Assembly (NCBI RefSeq): GCF_029227915.1
Contig: NC_079880.1
Location: 27,151,501-27,215,500, forward strand
Source: Hydractinia symbiolongicarpus
Lineage: Eukaryota > Cnidaria > Hydrozoa > Anthoathecata > Hydractiniidae
Direction of reading: 5' to 3'
DNA length: 64,000 nucleotides
The notes under the pieces are model-generated. The model was not told the origin of the DNA. It saw only the letters and a program-made list of their open reading frames with translations, and searched no databases. The first letter of the stretch is position 1. Each line of letters opens with the position of its first letter. Below are positions 41,351 through 52,655 of the stretch, piece by piece. The translations under genes were made by a program, and so were the position numbers.

Positions 41351-41354
41351 TTAA
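41351..41354. repeat. TTAA target-site duplication, left
   Basis: TTAA directly before the left end CCCTATTCG. It comes from the satellite phrase GAATTAAGTCCCAC, seen uninterrupted in the sister copy at 40253-40256. Confidence 0.95.
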
Positions 41355-41372
41355 CCCTATTCGTACCTGGGC
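41355..41372 (+). repeat. Left terminal inverted repeat
   Basis: CCCTATTCGTACCTGGGC. Against the inverted right end (CCCTATTTGTACCGGGAG), 12 of the first 13 and 14 of the first 16 bases agree. A CCC start next to TTAA is the standard end of piggyBac-like elements. Confidence 0.93.
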
Positions 41373-41736
41373 TTTTTTGACGTTCAAATCCCAGGGGCGC
41401 GCTGATTGAGCGCACCCCCAAGAAAATCTTTCGCATAAAAGCGGTGAACCTGATTTTTTTACAGTAACATTATGTATCTATATTGTACCAAAAAACACCT
41501 ACTTTGGATGTTTTCAAGCTAAATTACATTCTCACTGCCCCAATCAACATGAGCGGCTGAAAAAAAAGGGCGAAAAATAAGGATTTTTCAAAAAAATGTC
41601 CCTAAAGAAGGTTTTTTGACATGAATTAGTTTTTTTACACCAAAACCCTGCTATTAGTATAAAACATGACAAAAATAAACAAAAAGAAGTAAAATAATGT
41701 CAGTAAGGTTCATATCATCAGCTGAAACCAGAACGT
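41373..41736. other. Non-coding left end of the transposon (3' side of the gene)
   Basis: This 364-bp stretch lies between the left inverted repeat and the transposase stop. It holds the left palindrome and two copies of TTTTTTGAC (41374-41382 and 41612-41620). No open frame of note is present, and I found no AATAAA polyadenylation signal on the minus strand. Confidence 0.75.
41397..41415. repeat. Left subterminal palindrome
   Basis: GCGCGCT, a 5-base loop, then AGCGCAC: a 7-bp stem with one mismatch, 42 bp inside the left tip. It is also an inverted copy of the palindrome near the right end. Such internal repeats serve as extra transposase-binding sites in piggyBac relatives; that role is inferred here. 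Confidence 0.8.
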
Positions 41737-43885
41737 TCATTTCTTTGAACACGACATACATTTTTGTATCATATGGGCCTGACACGTTGTATTGCCACAT
41801 GATTGACAAAGTGATTTGACACACGGAATAGATTTTTTCTTTTGGGAATAATTTTCTCCTGCATTCTCAGCCTGACAAACAGTACACCGTTTCCTTGTTT
41901 CTGCAAATGCAGGACCAATAGCTGCACGCGGTTCCGGATTACATTGCGCATTACCCAAGACAAGATTTATTTTTTGTTTTGTGATGGACAACATACCATT
42001 TTGACTTCTTTTTTGTATGGTTGGTTTCACCAATTCCATGACTAATTGAAAGGCGTATTCAAAAGACTTTTGTTGTAGCGGATCAATACCTTTATTCAGT
42101 GAATATATCGTCGAAGAATTTACTCGAGCGGTATCCAACATGTAAGAAAACATAACAAACGTCCACTTTCTTGACTTTGTCTTCGTCGTGTGAAACCCCA
42201 TCCTCTGATCCACAATATCAGTACCCCCCTTTGTAAAGTCATATAGTTTATATAACCCCAATTTGTGGCAATTATCATCCTTGGTTGTACCTAGGATTGG
42301 TTCTAGTGTTGACAACATGAGTACATTTTTCTTTCCGTTTGAAGTTTTCACTACATATGAAGATAAGGACAGCGGCCCATCTTTTTGCCAATACACTTCA
42401 CTGGACAGTGGCTCTCTTTGTTTGAAATCTTTCATTTCAATTGGAATTCCTTTCCTGTTGATCTGCATTGTACCAACACAAGTGATATCCCTTTCATACA
42501 ACCAAAGCGCAAGCGGGATTGATGTATATAATCTGTCGAAAGATATATTACGTCCGGCCAGCGAGACAACATTTGATAGTTGTTTTATCATGTATTTTAC
42601 TATTTCCTCAGTGCCTGGTACATAATAAATTCCTGGATCTCCCTGTGGTTTGCCGCTATATGGAGCTGCAAGGAATGTATACGGATATCGTGCTGCATTT
42701 ATGGCTTTCAGTAATAAACCGTATTTGGCGGGTTTGTTGGGATTGTACTGTTTGAAACTTATCTGTGTCCTCATTGGATACAGGGTTTCATCAAGTGATA
42801 GATAGTCGCCCGGTACAAGGCATGACATGCATTCATAATTGAAAGATTCAAAAACTTCACGCATTGCCGCAAAACGGTCATGTTTCCATCTTTCATCTCT
42901 TGTTGTCTCGTCGTCAAAACAAAGGTTTGTACGTATAAAAAAAAACCTATTTCTCGACATAGTGGCGCTGAATATTGGCGGACCATATTGGTTTGAGAAT
43001 AATCTATGAGCAGATATACAGTTTAGTTTGTATAGTCCTCGATATAGGTACAATCCAATAAATGCATAAATTTCTTCAACAGAGGTTTCTTTCATGTACG
43101 AATACCTACTATTTTGCGTCAAGAAATTATCGGGTAGTTTGGACAGAGTGCGTCTAATCTTTCTGTTGGTGCACAACAAAATGTTATTCACAATTTCAGG
43201 AGTGAAGTAGAGCTCAAAAGCAGAACGGGGTGATGCAGTTTCACAAGCTTTTGGTTGTGGGCCTTGTCGTCCAGTAATAACATTTGCACGATTATTTCGA
43301 CCAACATTTCCAGCTTGTGGCTGATTCTGGAAAGTACGAATTATGTCATTTTTCTTCTTATTATCTATTTTGAAAATGCTTTGGATAGACTTTGATTCTG
43401 GTGGTATTGGAAAAACGTTATAATTTTCTAAATTTGTAGCGGCAGCAATACTGTTTACTAAGCGATATTTCGTAAGTCGACGTCTCCTCAAATGGTTTGC
43501 TCCGGCTTCCTCTTCACTTTCGGACGCATCATTGTCAGCATCACCTACACGGTCATCGTTATCATGTTGATAAACCTCTTCTTCAACTATTTCTTTATCT
43601 ATGAGACAAACAAAAATACTAAAAATAAATTATCACACATTTTGAAACATATTTTGCTTCTCGCAACCAATGCGCCATATATATACGCGAAGTTAGACAG
43701 AGAGATTATATATATGTATATATAATATAGCTATATATATTACCAATTTCACCGCACAATTCTTCCAAATCATCTTCATCATCAAGTTCTTCATCCATAG
43801 CTTCGTCTACGTTATCTTCTTCAATAAATCTCAATATATTTTGAATGGCTTCCTCAGATGAAATTCTAGCCTTTTTCGGTCCCAT
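41737..43885 (-). CDS. piggyBac-family transposase, two exons (667 residues)
   Basis: Cut-and-paste DNA transposase of the piggyBac family, a DDE/D recombinase acting in the nucleus on its own element ends and inserting at TTAA. I read exon 1 as 43885-43744 and exon 2 as 43598-41737. Together they make 2004 bases, 667 codons plus stop. The start ATG has A at -3 and G at +4. The first ~80 residues are acidic, followed by RRRR at about 85-88. The catalytic domain shows LSLDET (Asp317), PNKPAKYG, GRNISFDRLYTS (Asp402) and TKGGTDIVDQ (Asp508, Asp511), which match the four conserved aspartates of the family. The C-terminal cysteine-rich domain has Cys 619, 622, 640, 645, 648, 653, 661, 664 and His656, as expected for target and end binding. 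No stop, frameshift or lost key residue is seen. Exon 1 and the intron are predicted by me. The family call is secure. Confidence 0.93.
43599..43743 (-). other. Predicted intron in the transposase gene (145 bp)
   Basis: On the minus strand the first exon ends ...GAAATTG, followed by GTAATA (43743 onward). The intron is A/T-rich with a run of TA repeats and ends in a pyrimidine-rich stretch before CTCATAG (43599). Joining the sides makes a GAT codon and keeps the frame, and both sides encode acidic residues of similar style. Without splicing, stops separate the start ATG from the main frame. Transcript evidence is lacking. Confidence 0.8.
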
Positions 43886-44222
43886 TTTGTAATTTTTTTA
43901 TTAGACTAATAATATATAAAGGGGTAATTTATGTCACAAACGCAATAATTATATTTTTTATTATATATAAGCCCTCTTTGCTATACCATCTATCCTATTT
44001 ATCTAATTAACATCAATAAGACTGAAAATATAACACAATTCGAAATATTTCATTTTTCGCTTTTGCGCCTTTTTTGACATTGGCCCCATAATGGCCGCAA
44101 AACATAAATTTTTCAGAAAAAAAATTTGCCGGTCTTAACCGCCCTAAAAAAATATTAAAAGTCTGCGAAGCTCATGCGGGTCGCTTAATTTTTCATGAAA
44201 AGCCGCATAAAAATGTGAAAGG
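43886..44222. other. Non-coding right end of the transposon (5' side of the gene)
   Basis: This 337-bp stretch lies between the start codon and the right palindrome. It is A/T-rich near the gene and richer in CG toward the tip. It has a third TTTTTTGAC (44070-44078) and a CGCATAAAA (44204-44212) shared with the left end (41432-41440). It presumably contains the promoter and transposase-binding sequence. Confidence 0.7.
43961..43970 (-). promoter_or_regulatory. Possible TATA-like element upstream of the transposase
   Basis: TTATATATAA lies about 75 bp upstream of the proposed start codon. The surrounding DNA is generally A/T-rich, so a chance match is quite possible. Nothing else in 43886-44222 stands out as a promoter. 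Confidence 0.3.
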
Positions 44223-44241
44223 GTGCGCTCATTCAGCGCAC
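44223..44241. repeat. Right subterminal palindrome
   Basis: GTGCGCT, loop CATTC, AGCGCAC: a perfect 7-bp stem abutting the right terminal repeat, 17 bp from the tip. Its matching copy on the left is 42 bp from the tip, so the two ends are not symmetrical. Confidence 0.82.
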
Positions 44242-44258
44242 TCCCGGTACAAATAGGG
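44241..44258 (-). repeat. Right terminal inverted repeat
   Basis: CTCCCGGTACAAATAGGG, the inverted partner of 41355-41372 with one mismatch in the outer 13 bp. Confidence 0.93.
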
Positions 44259-44262
44259 TTAA
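44259..44262. repeat. TTAA target-site duplication, right
   Basis: TTAA directly after the right end AAATAGGG, followed by GTCCCACAATC, the remainder of the interrupted satellite phrase. Confidence 0.95.
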
Positions 44263-45629
44263 GTCCCACAATCAATCATTTCATTGTTAAAATCGATATA
44301 ACTTAGTAATATCGGAAAAATGTCACTAAATACATGTTGGTACGAATATGTGACGCAACCGTTGTAACTCAAACGGACTGACACCGTTAGAAAGTCAGTG
44401 AAATGTAGTATTTATAACTGTCTCTATTTCTTCAGCACGCGCTAACGGCTAGGATTGGTCCCACAGTAGAAACTGAATTTTTTATCTTTATTTTTAAATG
44501 AAGCGCTACCAGAGCGCCCCGTGTAATCGCTAAGTTTCGACAATCATGTCAAATTAAGAAGAATGTTATTTCTTGGAGTCCAATTGGCTCATTCATCGCA
44601 TTTATAAGGTCACAGTCCAGAATCAGTTCAATTAAGTCCCACAGTCAATCGCTTCACTGTTAAAAGCGATACAACTTAGAATATCGCAAAAATATCACTA
44701 AATACCTGTTGGTACGAATATGTGACGCAACCGTTGTAACTCAAACGGACTGATACCGTTAGAACGTCATTGAAAGATAGTTCTTGAAACTGTCTCTATT
44801 TTTTCAGGGCGCGATAACGGCTAGGATTGGTCCCACAGTAAAAAATGACTTATTTATCTAAATTTTTAAATGAAGCGCTTCCACAGGGCCCACTGTAATC
44901 GCTGAGTTCCAACAATCTTGTCAAAGTAAGAAGAATGTTATCTCTTGGAGTCCAGTTATCTCACTTATCACATTTATAAGGTCACAGGCCAAAGTTAGTT
45001 CAACTAAGTCCCACAGTCAATCATTTCATTGTTAAAAGCAATATAACTTAGTAATATCGGAAAAATGTCAGTAAATACATGTTGGTACAAAAATGTGACG
45101 CAGCCGTTGTATCTCAAACGGATGGGTACCGCCAGGAAGTCAATGAAATTTAGTTTTTGAATTTCTTCAGTGCGTACTAACGGCCAGGATTGGTCCTACA
45201 GTAAAAAAAGACTTATTGATTTAAATTTTTTAAAAAAGCGCTACCACAGAGCATAGTGTACTCGCTGAATTCCCGCAATCATCTAGAATTAGGAAGAATG
45301 TGATTCCTTGGAGTCCAATTGGCTCATTTATCGCATTTATAAGGTCACAGTCCAGAATCAGTTCAGTTAAGTCCCACAGTCAATCGTTTCACTGTTAAAA
45401 GCGATGCAACATAGTAATAGCGGAAAAATATCGCTAAATACATGTTGGTACGAATATGTGACGCTAACGTTGTAACTCAAACGGACTGATACCGCTAAAA
45501 AGTCATTGAAATGTAGTTTTTGAAACTGTCTCTATTTCTTCAGCGCGCGATAACGGCTAGGATTGGACTTATTTATCTCAATTTTTAAATGAAGCGCTTC
45601 CACCGCGCCCAGTGTAATCGCTGAGTTCC
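44259..45629 (+). repeat. HOR block 7 (right part) and following monomers
   Basis: 44263 onward continues exactly where the array was cut: AAGTCCCACAATCAATC, then the type C unit with GAGCGCCCCGTGTAATCG and CTCATTCATCGC, as in the uninterrupted copy at 40253-40690. After about 44700 come A and B units carrying a 10-bp deletion (TTTTTGAATTTCTTCAG), which is repeated near 45876, 48848, 49939, 56643 and 59618. Confidence 0.85.
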
Positions 45630-48600
45630 AACAATCATGTCAAATTAAGAAGAATGTTGATCCTTGGAGTCCAATTGGCTCATTTATCGCATTTATAAGG
45701 TCACAGTCCAGAATCAGTTCAACTAAGTCCCACAGTCAATCATTTCATTGTTAAAAGCGATATAACTTAGTAATATCGGAAAAATGTCAGTAAATACATG
45801 TTGGTACGAATATGTGACGCAGCCGTTGTATCTCAAACGGATGGGTACCGCCAGGAAGTCAATGAAATTTAGTTTTTGAATTTCTTCAGTGCGTACTAAC
45901 GGCCAGGATTGGTCCTACAGTAAAAAAAGACTTATTGATTTAAATTTTTAAAAAAGGCGCTACCACAGAGCATAGTGTACTCGCTGAATTCCTGCAATCA
46001 TCTAGAATTAAGAAGAATGTGTTCCTTGGAGTCCAATTGGCTCATTTATCGCATTTATAAGGTCACAGTCCAGAATCAGTTCAGTTAAGTCCCACAGTCA
46101 ATCGTTTCACTGTTAAAAGCGATGCAACATAGTAATAGCGGAAAAATATCGCTAAATACATGTCGGTACGAATATGTGACGCAAACGTTGTAACTCAAAC
46201 AGACTGATACCGCTAGAAAGTCATTGAAATGTAGCTTTTGAAACCGTCCCTATTTGTTCAGCGCGCGATAACGGCTAGGATTGGTCCCACAGTAAAAAAT
46301 GACTTATTTATCTAAATTTTTAAATGAAGCGCTTTCACAGCGCCCAGTGTAATCGCTGAGTTCCAATAATCATGTCAAAGTAAGAAGAATATTATTTTTT
46401 GGAGTCCAGTTGGCTCACTTATCACATTTATAAGGTCATAGGCCAAAGTTACTTCAATTAAGTCCCACAGTCAATCATTTCATTGTTAAAAGCGATATAA
46501 CTTAGTAATATCGGAAAAATGTCGCTAAATACATGTTGGTACGAATATGTGACGCAGCCGTTGTATCTCAAACGGATCGATACCGCCAGGAAGTCAATGA
46601 AATTTAGTTTTTGAGAATGTCTCTATTTGTTTAGTGCGTGCTAACGTCCAGGATTGTTCCCACAGTAAAAAAAGACTTTTTTATCTAAATTTTTAAATGA
46701 ACCGCTTCCACAGCGTCCAGTGTAATCGCTGATTTCCAACAATCATGTCAAAGTAAGAAGAATGTTATTTCTTGGAGTCCAGTTGGCTAACTTATCAGAT
46801 TTATAAGGTCACAGGCCAAAGTTAGTTCAATTAAGTCCCACAGTCAATCATTTCATTGTTAAAAGCGATATAATTTAGTAATATCGGAAAAGTGTCACTA
46901 AATAAATGTTGGTACGAATATGTGACGCAACCGTTGTAACTCAAACGGACTGATACCGCTAGAAAGTCATTGAAATGTAGTTTTTGAAACTGTCTCTATT
47001 TCTTCAGCGCGCGATAACGGCTACTATTGGTCCCACAGTAAAAAATGACTTATTTATCTAAATTTTTAAATGAAGCGCTTCCACAGCGCCCAGGGTAATC
47101 GCTGATTTCCAACAATCAAGTCAAAGTAAGAAGAATGTTACTTCTTGGATCCAGTTGGCTAACTTATCACATTTATAAGGTCACAGACCAAAGTTAGTTC
47201 AATTAAGTCCCACAGTCAACCATTTCGTTGTTAAAAGCGATATAACTTAGTAATATCGGAAAAATGTCACTAAATACATGTTGGTACGAATATGTAACGC
47301 AGCCGTTGTATCTCAAACGGATTGATACTGCCACGAAGTCAGTGAGATTTAGTTTTTGAGAATGCCTCTATTTCTTCAGCGCGCGATAACGGCTAGGATT
47401 GGTCCCACAGTAAAAAATGACTTTTTTATCTAAATTTTTAAATGAACCGCTTCCACAGCGCCCAGTGTAATCGCTGATTTTCAACAATCATGTCAAAGTC
47501 AGAAGAATGTTATTTCTTGGAGTCCAGTTGGCTAACTTATCACATTTATAAGGTCACAGACCAAAATTAGTTCAATTAAGTCCCACAGTCAATCGTTTCA
47601 CTGTTAAAAGCGATGCAACATGGTAATAGCGGAAAAATATCGCTAAATACATGTTGGTACGAATATGTGACGCAACCGTTGTAACTCAAACGGACTGATA
47701 CCGCTAGAACGTCATTGAAATGTAGTTTTTGAAACTGTCTGTATTTCTTCAGCGCGCGATAACGGCTAGGATTGGTCCCACAGTAAAAAATGACTTATTT
47801 ATCTCAATTTTTAAATGAAGCGCTTCCACAGGGCCCAGTGTAATCGCTGAGTTCCAACAATCATGTCAAAGTATGAAGAATGTTACTTCTTGTAGTCCAG
47901 TTGGCTAACTTATCACATTTATAAGGTCACAGGCCAAAGTTAGTTCAATTAAGTCCCACAGTCAATCATTTCATTGTTAAAATCGATATAACTTAGTAAT
48001 ATCGGAAAAGTGTCACTAAATAAATGTTGGTACGAATTTGTGACGCAACCGTTGTAACTGAAACGGACTGATACCGCTAGGAAGTTATGGAAATGTAGTT
48101 TTTGAAACTGTCCCTATTTCTTTAGCGCGCGATAACGGCTAGGATTGGTCCCACAGTAAAAAATGACTTATTTATCTAAATTTTTAAATGAAGCGCTTTC
48201 ACAGCGCCCAGTGTAATCGCTGAGTTCCAATAATCATGTCAAAGTAAGAAGAATATTATTTTTTGGAGTCCAGTTGGCTCACTTATCACATTTATAAGGT
48301 CATAGGCCAAAGTTACTTCAATTAAGTCCCACAGTCAATCATTTCATTGTTAAAAGCGATATAACTTAGTAATATCGGAAAAATGTCGCTAAATACATGT
48401 TGGTACGAATATGTGACGCAGCCGTTGTATCTCAAACGGATCGATACCGCCAGGAAGTCAATGAAAGTTAGTTTTTGAGAATGTCTCTATTTGTTTAGTG
48501 CGTGCTAACGTCCAGGATTGTTCCCACAGTAAAAAAAGACTTTTTTATCTAAATTTTTAAATGAACCGCTTCCACAGCGTCCAGTGTAATCGCTGAGTTC

Positions 48601-51600
48601 CAATAACCATGTCAAAGTAAGAAGAATATTATTTTTTGGAGTCCAGTTGGCTCACTTATCACATTTATAAGGTCATAGGCCAAAGTTACTTCAATTAAGT
48701 CCCACAGTCAATCATTTCATTGTTAAAAGCAATATAACTTAGTAATATCGGAAAAATGTCAGTAAATACATGTTGGTACAAAAATGTGACGCAGCCGTTG
48801 TATCTCAAACGGATGGGTACCGCCAGGAAGTCAATGAAATTTAGTTTTTGAATTTCTTCAGTGCGTACTAACGGCCAGGATTGGTCCTACAGTAAAAAAA
48901 GACTTATTGATTTAAATTTTTTAAAAAAGCGCTACCACAGAGCATAGTGTACTTGCTGAATTCCCGCAATCATCTAGAATTAGGAAGAATGTGATTCCTT
49001 GGAGTCCAATTGGCTCATTTATCGCATTTATAAGGTCACAGTCCAGAATCAGTTCAGTTAAGTCCCACAGTCAATCGTTTCACTGTTAAAAGCGATGCAA
49101 CATAGTAATATCGGAAAAATGTCACTAAATACATGTTGGTACGAATATGTGACGCAAACGTTGTAACTCAAACGGACTGATACCGCTAAAAAGTCATTGA
49201 AATGTAGTTTTTGAAACTGTCTCTATTTCTTCAGCGCGCGATAACGGCTAGGATTGGACTTATTTATCTCAATTTTTAAATGAAGCGCTTCCACCGCGCC
49301 CAGTGTAATCGCTGAGTTCCAACAATCATGTCAAAGTAAGAAGAATGTTATTTCTTGAAGTCTAGCTGGCTCAATTATCACATTTATAAGGTTACAGGCG
49401 AAAGTTAGTTGAATTAAGTCCCACAATCAATCATTTCATTGTTAAAATCGATATAAGTTAGTAATATCGGAAAAATGTCACTAAATACATGTTGGTACAA
49501 ATATGTGACGCAACCGTTGTAACTCAAACGGACTGACACCGTTAGAAAGTCAGTGAAATGTAGTATTTAAAACTGTCTCTATTTCTTCAGCGCGCGCTAA
49601 CGGCTAGGATTGGTCCCACAGTAGAAACTGAATTTTTTATCTTAATTTTTAAATGAGGCGCTACCAGAGCGCCCCGTGTAATCGCTAAGTTTCGACAATC
49701 ATGTCAAATTAAGAAGAATGTTATTCCTTGGAGTCCAATTGGCTCATTTATCGCATTTATAAGGTCACAGTCCAGAATCAGTTCAACTAAGTCCCACAGT
49801 CAATCATTTCATTGTTAAAAGCGATATAACTTAGTAATATCGGAAAAATGTCAGTAAATACATGTTGGTACGAATATGTGACGCAGCCGTTGTATCTCAA
49901 ACGGATGGGTACCGCCAGGAAGTCAATGAAATTTAGTTTTTGAATTTCTTCAGTGCGTACTAACGGCCAGGATTGGTCCTACAGTAAAAAAAGACTTATT
50001 GATTTAAATTTTTAAAAAAGGCGCTACCACAGAGCATAGTGTACTCGCTGAATTCCTGCAATCATCTAGAATTAAGAAGAATGTGATTCCTTGGAGTCCA
50101 ATTGGCTCATTTATCGCATTTATAAGGTCACAGTCCAGAATCAGTTCAGTTAAGTCCCACAGTCAATCGTTTCACTGTTAAAAGCGATGCAACATAGTAA
50201 TAGCGGAAAAATATCGCTAAATACATGTCGGTACGAATATGTGACGCAAACGTTGTAACTCAAACAGACTGATACCGCTAGAAAGTCATTGAAATGTAGC
50301 TTTTGAAACCGTCCCTATTTGTTCAGCGCGCGATAACGGCTAGGATTGGTCCCACAGTAAAAAATGACTTATTTATCTAAATTTTTAAATGAAGCGCTTT
50401 CACAGCGCCCAGTGTAATCGCTGAGTTCCAATAATCATGTCAAAGTAAGAAGAATATTATTTTTTGGAGTCCAGTTGGCTCACTTATCACATTTAGAAGG
50501 TCATAGGCCAAAGTTACTTCAATTAAGTCCCACAGTCAATCATTTCATTGTTAAAAGCGATATAACTTAGTAATATCGGAAAAATGTCGCTAAATACATG
50601 TTGGTACGAATATGTGACGCAGCCGTTGTATCTCAAACGGATCGATACCGCCAGGAAGTCAATGAAATTTAGTTTTTGAGAATGTCTCTATTTGTTTAGT
50701 GCGTGCTAACGTCCAGGATTGTTCCCACAGTAAAAAAAGACTTTTTTATCTAAATTTTTAAATGAACCGCTTCCACAGCGTCCAGTGTAATCGCTGATTT
50801 CCAACAATCATGTCAAAGTAAGAAGAATGTTATTTCTTGGAGTCCAGTTGGCTAACTTATCAGATTTATAAGGTCACAGGCCAAAGTTAGTTCAATTAAG
50901 TCCCACAGTCAATCATTTCATTGTTAAAAGCGATATAATTTAGTAATATCGGAAAAGTGTCCCTAAATAAATGTTGGTACGAATATGTGACGCAACCGTT
51001 GTAACTCAAACGGACTGATACTGCTAGAAAGTCATTGAAATGTAGTTTTTGAAACTGTCTCTATTTCTTCAGCGCGCGATAACGGCTATTATTGGTCCCA
51101 CAGTAAAAAATGACTTATTTATCTAAATTTTTAAATGAAGCGCTTCCACAGCGCCCAGGGTAATCGCTGATTTCCAACAATCAAGTCAAAGTAAGAAGAA
51201 TGTTACTTCTTGGAGTCCAGTTGGCTAACTTATCACATTTATAAGGTCACAGACCAAAGTTAGTTCAATTAAGTCCCACAGTCAACCATTTCGTTGTTAA
51301 AAGCGATATAACTTAGTAATATCGGAAAAATGTCACTAAATACATGTTGGTACGAATATGTAACGCAGCCGTTGTATCTCAAACGGATTGATACTGCCAC
51401 GAAGTCAGTGAGATTTCGTTTTTGAGAATGCCTCTATTTCTTCAGCGCGCGATAACGGCTAGGATTGGTCCCACAGTAAAAAATGACTTTTTTATCTAAA
51501 TTTTTAAATGAACCGCTTCCACAGCGCCCAGTGTAATCGCTGATTTTCAACAATCATGTCAAAGTAAGAAGAATGTTATTTCTTGGAGTCCAGTTGGCTA

Positions 51601-52655
51601 ACTTATCACATTTATAAGGTCACAGACCAAAATTAGTTCAATTAAGTCCCACAGTCAATCGTTTCACTGTTAAAAGCGATGCAACATGGTAATAGCGGAA
51701 AAATATCGCTAAATACATGTTGGTACGAATATGTGACGCAACCGTTGTAACTCAAACGGACTGATACCGCTAGAACGTCATTGAAATGTAGTTTTTGAAA
51801 CTGTCTCTATTTCTTCAGCGCGCGATAACGGCTAGGATTGGTCCCACAGTAAAAAATGACTTATTTACCTCAATTTTTAAATGAAGCGCTTCCACAGGGC
51901 CCAGTGTAATCGCTGAGTTCCAACAATCATGTCAAAGTATGAAGAATGTTACTTCTTGTAGTCCAGTTGGCTAACTTATCACATTTATAAGGTCACAGGC
52001 CAAAGTTAGTTCAATTAAGTCCCACAGTCAATCATTTCATTGTTAAAATCGATATAACTTAGTAATATCGGAAAAGTGTCACTAAATAAATGTTGGTACG
52101 AATTTGTGACGCAACCGTTGTAACTGAAACGGACTGATACCGCTAGGAAGTTATGGAAATGTAGTTTTTGAAACTGTCCCTATTTCTTTAGCGCGCGATA
52201 ACGGCTAGGATTGGTCCCACAGTAAAAAATGACTTATTTATCTAAATTTTTAAATGAAGCGCTTTCACAGCGCCCAGTGTAATCGCTGAGTTCCAATAAT
52301 CATGTCAAAGTAAGAAGAATATTATTTTTTGGAGTCCAGTTGGCTCACTTATCACATTTATAAGGTCATAGGCCAAAGTTACTTCAATTAAGTCCCACAG
52401 TCAATCATTTCATTGTTAAAAGCGATATAACTTAGTAATATCGGAAAAATGTCGCTCAATACATGTTGGTACGAATATGTGACGCAGCCGTTGTATCTCA
52501 AACGGATCGATACCGCCAGGAAGTCAATGAAAGTTAGTTTTTGAGAATGTCTCTATTTGTTTAGTGCGTGCTAACGTCCAGGATTGTTCCCACAGTAAAA
52601 AAAGACTTTTTTATCTAAATTTTTAAATGAACCGCTTCCACAGCGTCCAGTGTAA
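45630..52655 (+). repeat. HOR block 8: ~11-monomer unit, 4065 bp
   Basis: Matches with an offset of 4064-4065 run from 45641/49705 to about 48590/52655: GATGGGTACC at 45840 and 49904, GAATATTATTTTTTGG at 46388 and 50453, and CTTATCAGATTT near 46790 and 50855. The interval 48590-49694 is a copy of 44900-46000 at offset 3691, with one extra type C monomer (about 49590-49720), so insertion or loss of a single monomer separates the two arrangements. Confidence 0.86.

Larger units (their letters stand above)
39600..41354 (+). repeat. HOR block 7 (left part): 3-monomer unit, 1098 bp
   Basis: CTGTAATTCT at 39691 and 40789, and GATTGGACTT at 40091 and 41189, give an offset of 1098. The unit is shorter than three full monomers because of a 17-bp deletion (GGATTGG joined to ACTTATTT) and an approximately 9-bp loss in AAGTCAGTCAATC. 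The second copy is interrupted by the transposon at the TTAA 41351-41354 and resumes at 44259. Confidence 0.9.
41355..44258 (-). mobile_element. Complete piggyBac-like DNA transposon (2904 bp)
   Basis: The element lies between two TTAA copies (41351-41354 and 44259-44262), the target duplication typical of the piggyBac superfamily. Its ends are inverted repeats starting CCCTATT. It has a palindrome near each end and one minus-strand transposase gene filling about 2.15 kb. Its sequence is unrelated to the satellite on either side, which resumes in register: AATTAA is cut and AAGTCCCACAATC continues. Everything needed for movement by this family (ends, target site, full catalytic domain, cysteine-rich tail) appears intact, so it may be autonomous. 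Activity is inferred, not shown. The sister satellite copies at 40253 and 49414 keep the empty TTAA. Confidence 0.96.

Noticed and set aside
41737-43491. Transposase starting at the TTG at 43491 (584 residues)
   Set aside because: TTG starts are not expected in eukaryotic nuclear genes. The frame stays open upstream to a plausible splice acceptor, and a good ATG exon lies further upstream.
41769-43725. Other open frames overlapping the transposon gene on both strands (41842, 42263, 42519, 42771, 43492 and others)
   Set aside because: Shadows of the transposase coding sequence or of its A/T-rich intron. None resembles a known family, and the minus-strand transposase explains the region.
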